A DNA stretch of 48,956 bases from Candidatus Rokuibacteriota bacterium (GCA_003220345.1 QHSC01000081.1:1-48956), one strand, 5' to 3'. Counted from the first letter of the stretch, positions 23,797 to 32,949 are shown. The notes: generated by a model from the sequence alone, not told the origin. Program-made: numbers and translations.

Positions 23797-24621
23797 ATGG
23801 CGGTCAGTCAGAGCGACAAGGCCACACGCTTCCGCGCGTTACACCACGGTCCCGGGGCATTCCTCATTCCCAATCCCTGGGACGCGGGCTCCGCGCGCAT
23901 CCTGGCCGGGCTCGGCTTCGAGGCCCTGGCCACCTCCAGTGGCGCCTCCGCCGGCATCCTCGGCCGGCGCGACGGCAAGGTGACCCGCGAGGAAGCGCTG
24001 GCCCATGCCCGCGCCATCGTGGGTGCGACGGACCTGCCCGTCTCCGCCGACCTCGAGAAAGGCTTCGGCGACGCGCCGGCCGTGGCGGCCGAGACCATTC
24101 GTCTGGCTGCCGAGGTGGGGCTGGTCGGCGGCTCCATCGAGGACGCGACCGGGGACAAGGACAAGCCGCTCTACGACCTGAGCCTGGCCGCGGAGCGCGT
24201 GGCCGCGGCGGTCCAGGCGGCGCGCGCTCTTCCCTTCCCCTTCACCCTGACCGCGCGGGCGGAGAACTACCTGCGCGGCAATCCCAATCTCGACGACACC
24301 ATCAAGCGCCTCCAGGCGTTCGAGAAGGCGGGGGCCGACGTGCTCTTCGCCCCCGGCCTGCCCGATCTGGAGGCGGTGCGGACGGTCTGCGCCGCGGTCT
24401 CCAAGCCCTTCAACTTCATGGTGGGCATCAAGGGCAAGTCCTTCACGGTGGCCGAGCTGACGGCGGCCGGCGTCAAGCGGATCAGCCTCGCGACGTCGCT
24501 CTACCGCGAAGCCATGTCCGGCCTCGTCAACGCCGCCCGCGAGGTGAAGGACAAGGGTACCTTCGGTTACCTCGACCGCTCCCTGACCACGCCCGAGCTG
24601 AACAACTTCATGCAGGGCTGA
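23797..24621 (+). CDS. Isocitrate lyase/PEP mutase-family enzyme
   Basis: This 274-aa TIM-barrel protein of the isocitrate lyase/phosphoenolpyruvate mutase superfamily has FLIPNPWDAGSARILAGLGF, VSADLEKGFGD with acidic metal ligands, GGSIEDA, and TARAENYL. The K-[KR]-C-G-[H] motif of true lyases is absent, so isocitrate or 2-methylisocitrate cleavage is unlikely; carboxyphosphonoenolpyruvate- or oxaloacetate-type chemistry is possible. A CGGAGGGA site precedes the ATG. The enolase-superfamily gene follows 20 bp later, and two further genes on the same strand may join this unit. Confidence 0.82.
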   Translation: MAVSQSDKATRFRALHHGPGAFLIPNPWDAGSARILAGLGFEALATSSGASAGILGRRDGKVTREEALAHARAIVGATDLPVSADLEKGFGDAPAVAAETIRLAAEVGLVGGSIEDATGDKDKPLYDLSLAAERVAAAVQAARALPFPFTLTARAENYLRGNPNLDDTIKRLQAFEKAGADVLFAPGLPDLEAVRTVCAAVSKPFNFMVGIKGKSFTVAELTAAGVKRISLATSLYREAMSGLVNAAREVKDKGTFGYLDRSLTTPELNNFMQG

Positions 24622-24641
24622 ACGCGAAAGGGCCTTCACCG

Positions 24642-25718
24642 ATGAAGATCACCGCCATCGACACGTTCACACTCCGCGTCCCGACCGCCAAGCCGATCGC
24701 CCTCGATCTGCCGGAGCACCGCCTCGTCGTCACCCGCATCCACACCGATGCAGGCTCGGAAGGGCTGGGCTACTCGCTCGTCTTCGGGGGCAGCGGCTCG
24801 GAGGCCGTCGAGGCTTACGCCCGCCGCCTCGCCGAGCTGCTCATCAGCGAGGACCCGCTCCTCGTGGGCCGGCTCTGGGACAAGATGTACCGCGCGGACC
24901 GCGGCATCCGCCGCGTGGGCATCGCCGGCTACGCGCTGTCGGCCCTCGACATCGGGCTGTGGGACCTCGCGGGCAAGGCGGCCAACCTCCCGCTCGCCAA
25001 GCTGTGGGGCGCCACGACGGATCGCGTGGACGCGTACGGCAGCGGGGGCTGGGGCTCCTACTCGCTCGACGACCTCATCGGGGAGGCCAAGAAGTACGCC
25101 GCCGCCGGCTGTCACTACTACAAGATGAAGGTCCACGACCCCGATCCTCGCGTGAACCGCCAGCGCGTGGAGGCGGTGCGCAAGGCGCTCGGGGACGGCG
25201 TGCGGATGATGGTCGACGTCAACCAGAAGCTCGACGTGCAAAGCTCGATCCGCCAGGCGCAGCTCCTCGAGGATCTCGACCTCGTGTGGTACGAGGAGCC
25301 GGCCCTCGCCGACGACCTCGCGGCCTGCGCCGAGGTGGCGCGCGCCATTCGCATCCCCGTGGCCACCGGCGAGAACAACTACACGCGCTTCGAGTTCCGC
25401 GAGCTGATCGAGCGGCGGGCCGCCCGCTACCTCATGCCGGACGTCTGCCGCGCCAACGGCTACACGGAGACCATGCGCATCGGCCAGCTCGCCGCCGCGC
25501 ACCAGGTCGCGCTGTCGCCCCATGTCGTCCACGAGCTCTCGCTCCACGTCGCGGCCGCCCTCCCCAACTCGTTCCTCGTGGAGTGGATCGACTGGGTCCC
25601 CGCCGATCTCTTCGAGGGCATGCCGAAGTGCGAGGCGGGCGCGTTCCGGATCACCGATCGACCGGGCCACGGCATCGCGCTCACGGCCGACGCGGAAAAG
25701 AAGTACAAGATGGCCTAG
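24642..25718 (+). CDS. Mandelate racemase/muconate lactonizing enzyme-family protein (KxK type)
   Basis: This 358-aa enolase-superfamily protein abstracts the alpha-proton of a carboxylate using a metal-stabilised enolate. Catalytic features are visible: the YKMKV motif with the KxK pair, metal ligands in MMVDVN, WYEEP and TGENNY, and a C-terminal SPHVVHE with the acid/base histidine. This layout fits racemases, epimerases or dehydratases of the mandelate racemase subgroup. Its gene lies 20 bp after the PEP-mutase-like enzyme, and the two may act in one acid catabolic route. Substrate unknown. Confidence 0.85.
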   Translation: MKITAIDTFTLRVPTAKPIALDLPEHRLVVTRIHTDAGSEGLGYSLVFGGSGSEAVEAYARRLAELLISEDPLLVGRLWDKMYRADRGIRRVGIAGYALSALDIGLWDLAGKAANLPLAKLWGATTDRVDAYGSGGWGSYSLDDLIGEAKKYAAAGCHYYKMKVHDPDPRVNRQRVEAVRKALGDGVRMMVDVNQKLDVQSSIRQAQLLEDLDLVWYEEPALADDLAACAEVARAIRIPVATGENNYTRFEFRELIERRAARYLMPDVCRANGYTETMRIGQLAAAHQVALSPHVVHELSLHVAAALPNSFLVEWIDWVPADLFEGMPKCEAGAFRITDRPGHGIALTADAEKKYKMA

Positions 25719-25759
25719 AGGTGCGCGCCCACAGCGTCGAGAAAGAGCCCGAACCTTAG

Positions 25760-26209
25760 ATGGCCTCGGCCATCGTCTCCGCCCTCCACGTGCTGGCCCT
25801 CGCCCTCGGCCTGCCCGCCGTCTACCTGCGCGGCCGGGCTCTCAAGGGACGGCTCGACCGGGAAGCCATGCGGAAGCTCTTCGCCGCCGACACCGTCTGG
25901 GGGATCGCGGCGGCCCTCTGGGTCGTCACGGGTCTTCTCCGGGCCTTTGCCGGCCTGGAGAAGGGCAGCCAGTTCTACCTCGCGTCCCCCCTCTTCTGGA
26001 CCAAGATGGCGCTGTTCGCGGCCGTCATTCTCCTCGAGATATGGCCCATGGCCACCTTCATCCGCTGGCGCACGCAGCTCCGCCGCGGGCAGATCCCGGA
26101 GACCTCGCGGGCACGCGCCCTCTACCTCGTGAATCACGTGGAGATGGCGCTGGTCGTGCTCATCGTCTTCGTGGCCAGCTTCATGGCCCGCGGCTTCGGG
26201 ATCAGATAA
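25760..26209 (+). CDS. DUF2214-family four-helix membrane protein
   Basis: This 149-aa integral membrane protein has four hydrophobic segments: SALHVLALALGLPAVYL, WGIAAALWVVTGLL, KMALFAAVILLEIWPM and MALVVLIVFVASFMA. Tyr/Arg-rich loops and the EIWPM and NHVEMALVV motifs match the DUF2214 family. Function is unknown. It sits 41 bp after the enolase-superfamily gene and 67 bp before the molybdoenzyme gene, but its link to either is not evident. Confidence 0.75.
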   Translation: MASAIVSALHVLALALGLPAVYLRGRALKGRLDREAMRKLFAADTVWGIAAALWVVTGLLRAFAGLEKGSQFYLASPLFWTKMALFAAVILLEIWPMATFIRWRTQLRRGQIPETSRARALYLVNHVEMALVVLIVFVASFMARGFGIR

Positions 26210-26276
26210 CGCGCCCGTCGTCGACGAGCTCCCGAGCCATCCATCGCGGTACAATGCGCACGACCCGGGAGGTCCC

Positions 26277-28319
26277 ATGATCGCCGAGAAACCGAGCGTC
26301 TGTCCCCTCGACTGCCCTGACACGTGCAGCCTCACCGTGACGGTCGAGGACGATCGCGTGGTCAAGGTGCGCGGCTCGCGCGCCAACCCGCTGACCGCGG
26401 GTGTGCTCTGCACCAAGGTCCAGACGCTGTATCCGGACTTCGTGCACGGGCCGGGCCGGCTCACGACGCCGCTTCGCCGGGTGGGGCCCAAGGGCGAGGG
26501 ACGCTTCGAGCGGATCACCTGGGAGGAAGCGCTCGACCTCATCCACACGCGCGTGACGGCCGCCATCGCCGCCCACGGGCCGCAGACCGTGCTGCCCCTC
26601 AACTATGCGGGGCCGCATGGCATGCTCGCCTACGCCTCGATGGATCTGCGCTTCTTCCATCGCCTGGGCGCGACCCTGCTCGACAGAAAGCCCCTGTGCG
26701 GCGGCATCCGCACCGAGGCCTGGACGGGCACCTACGGCACGGTGCCGGGCATCCGGCCCGAGCAGGCCGCGCACTCGAAGCTCATCATCGTGTGGGGCAA
26801 CAACGTCACGTGGTCGAACCTCCACTTCATGCCCATCGTCAACCAGGCGAAGCGGAGCGGCGCCAAGGTCGTGGTGATCGACCCCAAGCGGATCAAGATC
26901 GCCGAGCAGGCCGATCTTCACATCGCGCTCAGGCCAGGCACCGACGTGGTCCTCGCCTGGGCCGTGGCGGCCGAGCTGGAGCGGCGAGGCGCCCTCGACC
27001 ACGGCTTCATCGAGCGCCACGTTCAGGGCTTCGACGAGTTCATGGCGCGCGCGCGGCGCTACCCGCCGGCCGAGGCCGCGCGGATCTGCGGCGTTCCCGA
27101 GAGCCAGATCCAGACGCTCGCCGAGTGGTATGCCACCCTCACGCCGGCGGCGATCAGCGTGGGTAACGGGCTCGAGCGCAACCAGAACGGCGGCAGTGGC
27201 ATCCGGGCGATCTTTGCCCTGCCCGCGCTCGCGGGGAGATGGGGCGTCCCCGGGGCCGGATGCATCAACGGCGCGGGCTTCGTCTTCCCCAAGACGCCGC
27301 AGCGCCTCCAGCGCCCCGACCTCGTCCCGCCCGGCACCCGCACGCTCAACATCGTGGACGTGGGAGGCCACCTGCTGGACGAAGCGCTCTCGCCACCCAT
27401 CACCGCCGTCTTCATCTACAACCACAACCCTGTCATCGTGCATCCGGACCAGAACCGCATGAAGCGGGGGCTCGCGCGCAAGGATCTCTTCGCCGTCGGC
27501 ATCGACGTGGTGATGACGGACAGCCTGGCCTACTGCGACGTGGTGCTGCCGGCCTCGAGCCACTTCGAGTACGCCGATCTCTACCCTGCCTACGGCCAGC
27601 ACTGGCTCCAGCGGGCCGAGCCGGTGATCCCGCCCGTGGGTGAATCGCTTCCCAACACCGAGATCTTCCGCCGGCTCGCGCGGCGCTTCGGCTTCACCGA
27701 GCCGCTCTTCACGGCCAGCGACAGCGAGCTGATGGACGAGGCCATGGATGGCGCCGACGCGCGGCTGGGCGGCCTCAAGCCGAGCCGCATCGCGACCGAT
27801 CGCGCCCTGCCCATGCAGATCCAGGGCGAGGAGGCCATCCTCTTCAAGAACGTCATGCCCGCCACGCCCTCGGGCAAGGTCGAGCTCGCCTCGAGCTATC
27901 TCGACCAGAAGTACGGCGCGCGGCTGCCAGACTTCCGGCCGTTCGAGGACCGCTACCCCCTCATCCTCATCACGCCCGCCTCGGACAAGCGGACCACCTC
28001 CACCTTCGGCGGGCTGGCGGCGAGCGACGCGACGCCGCCCCTCGAGATGCATCCGGACGACGCGCGGGCGCGCGGTCTCAGGAGCGGCATGACCGTGCGC
28101 GTCTGGAACGATCTGGGTGAGGTGCACCTGCCCCTCGAGATCACCGAGACGGTGCGGCGAGGCGTGGTCTCCTCGCTCAAGGGCGCCTGGTTCCGCACGA
28201 GCGACAACGGTCAGACCGTCTCGGCGCTGGCCCCGAGCCACCACGCCGATATCTGCGGCGGCGCCTGCTACAACGACACGCGCGTGGACGTGGCCGCCCT
28301 GGAGCCCGCCCGCCCCTGA
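26277..28319 (+). CDS. Molybdopterin-dependent oxidoreductase with N-terminal 4Fe-4S motif
   Basis: This 680-aa catalytic subunit of the DMSO-reductase superfamily starts with a 4Fe-4S motif CPLDCPDTC plus a fourth cysteine in LCTKV, then the bis-MGD domains with NAGLCGG-like LCGGIRTEAW near the molybdenum and DPKRIKIAEQADLHIALRPGTD. It has the C-terminal dinucleotide-binding domain with GLRSGMTVRVWNDLG. No Tat signal is present, so it is cytoplasmic. No electron-transfer subunit or membrane anchor is adjacent, so this is a one-subunit-type gene. A GGGAGGTCCC site precedes the ATG. Substrate unknown. Confidence 0.88.
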   Translation: MIAEKPSVCPLDCPDTCSLTVTVEDDRVVKVRGSRANPLTAGVLCTKVQTLYPDFVHGPGRLTTPLRRVGPKGEGRFERITWEEALDLIHTRVTAAIAAHGPQTVLPLNYAGPHGMLAYASMDLRFFHRLGATLLDRKPLCGGIRTEAWTGTYGTVPGIRPEQAAHSKLIIVWGNNVTWSNLHFMPIVNQAKRSGAKVVVIDPKRIKIAEQADLHIALRPGTDVVLAWAVAAELERRGALDHGFIERHVQGFDEFMARARRYPPAEAARICGVPESQIQTLAEWYATLTPAAISVGNGLERNQNGGSGIRAIFALPALAGRWGVPGAGCINGAGFVFPKTPQRLQRPDLVPPGTRTLNIVDVGGHLLDEALSPPITAVFIYNHNPVIVHPDQNRMKRGLARKDLFAVGIDVVMTDSLAYCDVVLPASSHFEYADLYPAYGQHWLQRAEPVIPPVGESLPNTEIFRRLARRFGFTEPLFTASDSELMDEAMDGADARLGGLKPSRIATDRALPMQIQGEEAILFKNVMPATPSGKVELASSYLDQKYGARLPDFRPFEDRYPLILITPASDKRTTSTFGGLAASDATPPLEMHPDDARARGLRSGMTVRVWNDLGEVHLPLEITETVRRGVVSSLKGAWFRTSDNGQTVSALAPSHHADICGGACYNDTRVDVAALEPARP

Positions 28320-28568
28320 AGCCGTCCCCGCAGTCTTCTCCTCCCTGCCCGGGTCCCTGTTTCCGGCTGCCGGGCACGATGCCCTTTGCCATGGACTCGC
28401 CGCTCCGGATCCCGCCGTTTTTCGCGGGCTTGCCGTGTGGCACTGCTGTTGCTCTAGGGATCGTCCGATATGGATCGAGTCCCAGGCAGACCTCGCGAAG
28501 CCCGTCGGAAGCGTGACTCGTCGCTCGAGAGCGTTCGGACCACCGAGAGCAACGAGGAGGATACGGAC

Positions 28569-28745
28569 ATGCGGGCATTGTGGTGGCGACTCGCCGTCAG
28601 CAGCGTGGTGACGATCATCCTGTTCGGCGTTGCCTCCTTGAAGATCGGAACTCATCCGGCTCAGCCCCCACAGGAGTCCACGGCAACCACCACCGTTGGC
28701 GCGGAGCCGGAGCAGTCGTGGGAGGCGAATGGCGGGGTGCGGTGA
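28569..28745 (+). CDS. Small single-pass membrane protein
   Basis: This 58-aa protein has one membrane helix (WWRLAVSSVVTIILFGVASL, about residues 4-23) and a short periplasmic Pro/Thr-rich tail with two Glu. A GAGGAGG site sits before the ATG. Homology is not recognised. The 249 bp before it (28320-28568) hold no gene that I can support. Confidence 0.45.
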   Translation: MRALWWRLAVSSVVTIILFGVASLKIGTHPAQPPQESTATTTVGAEPEQSWEANGGVR

Positions 28746-28848
28746 CGAGCTGATCGCGAGCTCGGTACTTATCGGCACCGTGGCAACACGCAGTCCCTTT
28801 CAGGAATCCCGGTTCGGGCAGTCTTCCCTATTCTGAGGAGGTCCTCCC

Positions 28849-29895
28849 ATGGCAATCGATCAAGCGAAGCTTCAGGCATTGCTGGGCCGCGCCGTGGTCG
28901 ACATCGGCGCGAATTTCCATGCGGCTCTCGTGGTCACGGGCGACAAGCTCGGGCTCTTCCGCGCTCTGCGCGAGCTCGGGCCGACCACCCCGGCCGACCT
29001 CGCGAAACGGACGGGAACCCACGAGCGGTACATTCGGGAATGGCTTTCCGCCATGGCCGCGGGTGGCTACGTCACCTACGAGGCCGGCACCGCGCAGTTC
29101 TCTCTCTCGGAGGAGCAGGCGCTGGCCCTCCTCGATGCCGACCTGCCCGGTGCCTTCGTGCTGGCGCAGGCGACGGTGAAGTCGGAGCCTCGCATCACCG
29201 AGATCTTCCGATCGGGCGAAGGTATGGGCTGGCACGAGCACGATCACCGGTTGTTCGAAGGCACCGAGCGATTCTTCCGCCCCGGGTACGCGGTCAACCT
29301 CGTGCCGGCCTGGATCCCGGCGCTCGAAGGCGTCCAGGCCAAGCTCGAGAAGGGCGGCCGTGTCGCCGACATCGGCTGCGGTCACGGATCCTCGACCATC
29401 CTCATGGCGAAGGCGTTTCCGGCGTCGCGCTTCGTGGGCTTCGACTACCATGGCCCCTCGATCGACTCCGCGCGGCAGGCCGCCAAGCGTGAGGGGGTCG
29501 GCGACCGGATCGCGTTCGAGGTTGCGAGCGCCAAGGACTATCCGGGCACCGGCTACGACCTCGTGGCCTTCTTCGACTCCCTGCACGACATGGGCGATCC
29601 CGTCGGCATCGCGCGCCACGTGCGCCAGTCCCTGGCCCCCGGGGGGACGTGGCTGCTCGTCGAGCCATTCGCGCACGACCGGCTGGAGGAAAACCTGAAC
29701 CCCGTCGGACGGATGTACTACGCGGCGTCGACGATGCTCTGCACGCCGAACTCCCTGTCGCAGGAAGTGGGGACGGCGCTCGGGGCCCAGGCGGGCGAAG
29801 CCCGCTTGAAGAAGGTCGCCACGGAGGCCGGCTTCACACGGTTCCGGCGTGCCGCGGAGACTCCCTTCAACCTCGTGCTCGAAGCGCGCCCCTGA
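28849..29895 (+). CDS. SAM-dependent methyltransferase with N-terminal winged-helix domain
   Basis: This 348-aa protein has an N-terminal winged-helix region (residues 25-100: FRALRELGPTTPADLAKRTGTHERYIREWLSAMAAGGYV) typical of O-methyltransferase-like dimerisation domains, then a class I methyltransferase fold with motif I VADIGCGHGSST, the acidic FVGFDY, and FDSLHDMGDP. The architecture is like Rv2258c-type and other small-molecule methyltransferases. A GAGGAGGTC site precedes the ATG, with a TATTCT box 28829-28834. It converges on a two-gene unit, with a bidirectional hairpin between. Confidence 0.87.
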   Translation: MAIDQAKLQALLGRAVVDIGANFHAALVVTGDKLGLFRALRELGPTTPADLAKRTGTHERYIREWLSAMAAGGYVTYEAGTAQFSLSEEQALALLDADLPGAFVLAQATVKSEPRITEIFRSGEGMGWHEHDHRLFEGTERFFRPGYAVNLVPAWIPALEGVQAKLEKGGRVADIGCGHGSSTILMAKAFPASRFVGFDYHGPSIDSARQAAKREGVGDRIAFEVASAKDYPGTGYDLVAFFDSLHDMGDPVGIARHVRQSLAPGGTWLLVEPFAHDRLEENLNPVGRMYYAASTMLCTPNSLSQEVGTALGAQAGEARLKKVATEAGFTRFRRAAETPFNLVLEARP

Positions 29896-29908
29896 CGGAC
29901 GAAAATTC

Positions 29909-29934
29909 GGAGGGGGCGGTCGACGCCCCCCTCC
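29909..29934. terminator. Bidirectional GC-rich hairpin between convergent genes
   Basis: GGAGGGGGCG and CGCCCCCCTCC (with one bulged C) pair across a 5-nt loop between the methyltransferase (+) and transglutaminase-like (-) stops. On the minus strand it is followed by TTTT, on the plus strand by AAA, so termination is better supported for the minus-strand gene. Confidence 0.65.
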
Positions 29935-29959
29935 AAAGCCATCTCCGCTTCTCGCGAAT

Positions 29960-30571
29960 TCAGTGTGGGCGATGGCCCACGAGGGAGGCCTCGAGCGAGC
30001 GCCGATCCGCACGGGTGAGGGCGCGCTCCACAGCCGGGGTGAGCAGGCGCACGTGTGGAATGTCCACGAGGTGTTCGGGGATCCACCAGAGGTCAGCCTC
30101 AGAAACCATCCACCCGGGGCGGCGTCGATCGAAGCTGGCGAGGTTGACCGGGCGTGAATAGGCTCGCAGCGTCCGCTCTCGGCGAAAGTTGAGGTAGCCC
30201 TCGAAATAGCTCATGACCAGCTCGCGCTTGCTCTCGTAGACGGGCTCACGGTAGCGCAACCCCGAGTGGTTCGATTTAGCAATGGCCCCCCAACGCTCCC
30301 GGACGCGGAAGACTGCGATAACGTGGTCCATATCCTGGACGGCTTCGAGGTCGAGGAGGAGGGGCGGGAAGCCGAGCACGCGGAGGGCGGCGGCCGCAAA
30401 GATGGCGCCTTCGAGGCAGTGGGCCGTGCCCTCCCGGAGCACGCGGCGCGGCGACCACGCGGTCAGCGCCAGATGGTAAGGCATGGCGTCGAGCGCGCGC
30501 TGTATGCCCCGGGGAGTCTTGAGCGTACGCAGGCGCCGAAGCTCGAGCGAGGTAAAGCCTCCGGCGCTCAC
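29960..30571 (-). CDS. Transglutaminase-like cysteine-protease-fold protein
   Basis: This 203-aa protein has a GTAHCLEGA motif with Cys52 followed by a helix, then LLLDLEAVQDMDHVIAVFR with His83, the Cys and His spacing of transglutaminase-like folds; the third residue is not certain. The C-terminal region is rich in Trp, Arg and Asp. The GTG at 30571 lies 5 bp after the upstream stop, so it is the second gene of a two-gene unit with the protein at 30577. Substrate unknown; these families often cleave or cross-link peptides. Confidence 0.6.
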   Translation of the reverse strand: MSAGGFTSLELRRLRTLKTPRGIQRALDAMPYHLALTAWSPRRVLREGTAHCLEGAIFAAAALRVLGFPPLLLDLEAVQDMDHVIAVFRVRERWGAIAKSNHSGLRYREPVYESKRELVMSYFEGYLNFRRERTLRAYSRPVNLASFDRRRPGWMVSEADLWWIPEHLVDIPHVRLLTPAVERALTRADRRSLEASLVGHRPH

Positions 30572-30576
30572 CCGGC

Positions 30577-31146
30577 TCAGTGAGTCACCGGGGGCTCGGC
30601 ATGGGCCGGAGGCGGCTCTGAGGGCACGCTCGCGAAGCGCTCGCGGAGTCGCATCCAGAGCGTGAGGCGGGCCCAGTCGGGCTCGCGGACATATCGCCGG
30701 CTCTCCGGATCTATCCAGGGATTGGGCAGAAAGACCGTCATCATCTGCTCGCCCGCGCCGTTCCACATGCGCACCCCCCACGAGCCGGGGCGGCCGGCCC
30801 GGTCGAGGCTGCGGAAGAAGGCCGCGCGCGCGCACCGCCGGCGCGCGGCCAAGGCGGGCGGCGTGGGCAGGCCGGCGCTGCCCCGGTTCTCTCCGATGCA
30901 CAGGTGGAAATGCCAGCCTTCGTCGCCGTCCACCTGCACGGTGACATAGCCGTCGAGCAGGGAGACTCTGGGGCGCGAGGCAAAGCGTCCCTCGAAGACC
31001 GCGCCCTCGATGCACGGGCCGAAGATCACCTCGCCCCAGTGCTCCTCGAAGAGCTCGCGGAGGAGCGCGAGGAGGGTCGGCTCGGCACACTCGACCTCGA
31101 AGTATTCCGTGCGCGTCCCATCGAGGCCGGTCTCCGTGACCATCAT
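30577..31146 (-). CDS. Conserved hypothetical protein with cysteine-bearing CIEGAVFEG motif
   Basis: This 189-aa cytoplasmic protein has HWGEVIFGPCIEGAVFEGRF near the N-terminus, a HFHLCIG motif, and QMMTVFLPNPW later, conserved-looking patterns that I recall from uncharacterised families but cannot name. Two cysteines (in PCIEG and HLCIG) may bind a metal, which is an inference. I chose the ATG at 31146; an ATG three bases further is equally possible. It is paired with the transglutaminase-like gene, 5 bp downstream. Confidence 0.55.
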   Translation of the reverse strand: MMVTETGLDGTRTEYFEVECAEPTLLALLRELFEEHWGEVIFGPCIEGAVFEGRFASRPRVSLLDGYVTVQVDGDEGWHFHLCIGENRGSAGLPTPPALAARRRCARAAFFRSLDRAGRPGSWGVRMWNGAGEQMMTVFLPNPWIDPESRRYVREPDWARLTLWMRLRERFASVPSEPPPAHAEPPVTH

Positions 31147-31174
31147 CGCGGGAAAACTTACCACGGCCAGGGAA

Positions 31175-32089
31175 TCAGGGCGTGGGCGCGGGCGAAGACG
31201 AGTCGGCCGGCGTCGCGCGCTCGGCAGCGCCGGGCTTGACGGGAACAAAGAGCACCGAGGGACGGTTCTTGCCGCCCTGCGGGTAGAGATCCATCAGGTC
31301 GTAGACCAGGAGCGGCATCTTGGTGTTCACGGAAAGTCCCAGCTGCTGCGCCGTCACCACGATGATGGGGAAGTCGTGGGTCCACCGCCCTTCCGAGAGC
31401 ACCCTGGCGATCTCGACGGCCTTCTTCGGTGGGTGGTGCTTGCGCAGGATCTCGGCCGTGAAGACGGCCACCTGGAGCCGAGCCATCTGGGCCACGTCCG
31501 CGAGCACCAGCATCTGATCGCTCACGCCGGCCACCCCCTTGGCCTGGACCATGCGGACGATGGAGCCGGCGGGCATGTCGCCCACCACCGGATCCACGGG
31601 ACCGAGCACGGCGTTGTTGTCCATCACGATCTCGTCGGCGGCCAGCGCGATGAGGGTGCCGCCGCTCATCGCGTAGTGGGGCACGAACACCGTGACCTTG
31701 GCCTTGCGCTCCACGAGGGCCTTGGCGATCTGCTCGGCGGCCAGCACGTGTCCGCCCGGCGTGTGGAGGATGACGTCGATGGGCTGGTCCTCGGGCGTCA
31801 GCCGGATGGCGCGCAGGACGGCCTCGGAGTCCTCGATGCTGATGCTGCTCGACACGGGAACGCCGAAGAAGCTGACCACCTCCTGCCGGTGGATGAGGGC
31901 GATGACCCGTGACTTGCGCTCCTGCTCGAACTGCTTGAGCACCTGCGCGCGCTTGGCGGCGAGCCGGCTGGGCCCGTAGACCTGCTGGACGATCACCCCG
32001 AGAAGGACGAGCCAGAAGAGGATCTTCACGGCGCTGGTGAGACCGTACCAGAAGCCGACCCAGCGCCCCTGCTCGACGCCGCCGTACAT
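31175..32089 (-). CDS. Membrane-anchored serine protease of the SDH/SppA-like family
   Basis: This 304-aa protein has an N-terminal membrane helix (about residues 15-40) and a ClpP/SppA-like core with DVILHTPGGHVLAAEQIAKAL and FVPHYAMSGGTLIALAADEI, the segment carrying the likely serine nucleophile (MSGG), then VLGPVDPVVGD. This matches the serine dehydrogenase proteinase family (SDH_sah). A coiled-coil-like KRAQVLKQFEQERKSRVIALI follows the membrane anchor. It begins 5 bp after the amino-acid-binding-protein gene, so both are in one transcript. A role in membrane-protein turnover is an inference. Confidence 0.8.
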   Translation of the reverse strand: MYGGVEQGRWVGFWYGLTSAVKILFWLVLLGVIVQQVYGPSRLAAKRAQVLKQFEQERKSRVIALIHRQEVVSFFGVPVSSSISIEDSEAVLRAIRLTPEDQPIDVILHTPGGHVLAAEQIAKALVERKAKVTVFVPHYAMSGGTLIALAADEIVMDNNAVLGPVDPVVGDMPAGSIVRMVQAKGVAGVSDQMLVLADVAQMARLQVAVFTAEILRKHHPPKKAVEIARVLSEGRWTHDFPIIVVTAQQLGLSVNTKMPLLVYDLMDLYPQGGKNRPSVLFVPVKPGAAERATPADSSSPAPTP

Positions 32090-32094
32090 TCCGG

Positions 32095-32949
32095 CTATTC
32101 CGGAACGCTCTGCAGCGCGAAGACGGCGGGGATCAGTCCTCCCTCCGGCATCGGTCCGAACCACTTCTCGTAGATGGGCACGACCTCGGCCGAGCGGTAC
32201 AGACGGGCGAGCACCCGGTTGACGGCGAGACGGAAGGATGAATCATTGCGTCGCACCACGAAAGCATAGGGCTCGTAGGAGAGATAGTCGTCGAGAAGGA
32301 CGAGCTTCGCGGGATCCCTGGCGCCGGCACGCAGGCCGGCCAGGATCACGCGGTCCGAGGCATAGACATCGATCTTGCCGTCCTCCAGCGCGGTGAGCGC
32401 CTCGGGATGATCCTTGACCGCGAAGATCGTCGCGTTCGTGATGGAGAACCGCTTGAGTGTTTCTCCGAGCACGCGCTCCGTGGTCGAGGTCTGGACGACC
32501 GCGATGCGCTTGCCCGCGAGCTGGGCCGGGCGCTGGATGCCCGAGGCGGCCGTGACGAGCAGGCTGGCGCCGTCGACGAAGGTCAAGTTGGTGAAGTCAA
32601 CCTGCGCCTCGCGCGAGAGCGTGCGCGTGGTCGACCCGCACTCGATGTCCACGCGTCCGCTGACCACGGCCGAGATGCGGGCGTCCGGGGGCAGCTTGAC
32701 CCACTTGATCTCGAGCTTGGGAAGATTCAGATCGCGCTGGATGCCCGCAGCGATCTCCCGGCAGAGATCGACGGAGTAGCCAGCCGGCTTGCCGTCAGGC
32801 CCGAGGAAAGAGAAAGGCTTCGCGGCCTCGCTGTAGCCGATGGCGATGGTGCTGGCGCGTCGGATCTTGAACATCGTGTCGGTGTCCGCGGCCGCGCCCG
32901 GCGCCGCGAAGCCTGCAAGGAGGAGAGCGACGGTGAGCAATGCCCGCAT
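32095..32949 (-). CDS. Amino-acid-type ABC transporter substrate-binding protein (family 3)
   Basis: This 284-aa protein has a Sec signal peptide (about residues 1-21, ending GAAA), a GYSEAAKPFSFLGPDGKPAGYSVDL opening typical of SBP_bac_3, IECGSTTRT, IAVVQTSTTERVL and GKIDVYASDRVIL. Ligands in this family are polar amino acids or related acids. No permease or ATPase is adjacent; the neighbour is the SDH-type protease. A TAGGAT box lies 9 nt before the ATG with no ribosome binding site. Confidence 0.85.
   Translation of the reverse strand: MRALLTVALLLAGFAAPGAAADTDTMFKIRRASTIAIGYSEAAKPFSFLGPDGKPAGYSVDLCREIAAGIQRDLNLPKLEIKWVKLPPDARISAVVSGRVDIECGSTTRTLSREAQVDFTNLTFVDGASLLVTAASGIQRPAQLAGKRIAVVQTSTTERVLGETLKRFSITNATIFAVKDHPEALTALEDGKIDVYASDRVILAGLRAGARDPAKLVLLDDYLSYEPYAFVVRRNDSSFRLAVNRVLARLYRSAEVVPIYEKWFGPMPEGGLIPAVFALQSVPE

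Noticed and set aside
28320..28568. Possible promoter or gene in a 249-bp gap
   Set aside because: No convincing -35/-10 pair or coding frame; only weak hairpins.
26202..28778. An 858-codon minus-strand frame opposite the molybdoenzyme
   Set aside because: No recognisable domain; composition is typical of a shadow frame of a high-GC gene.
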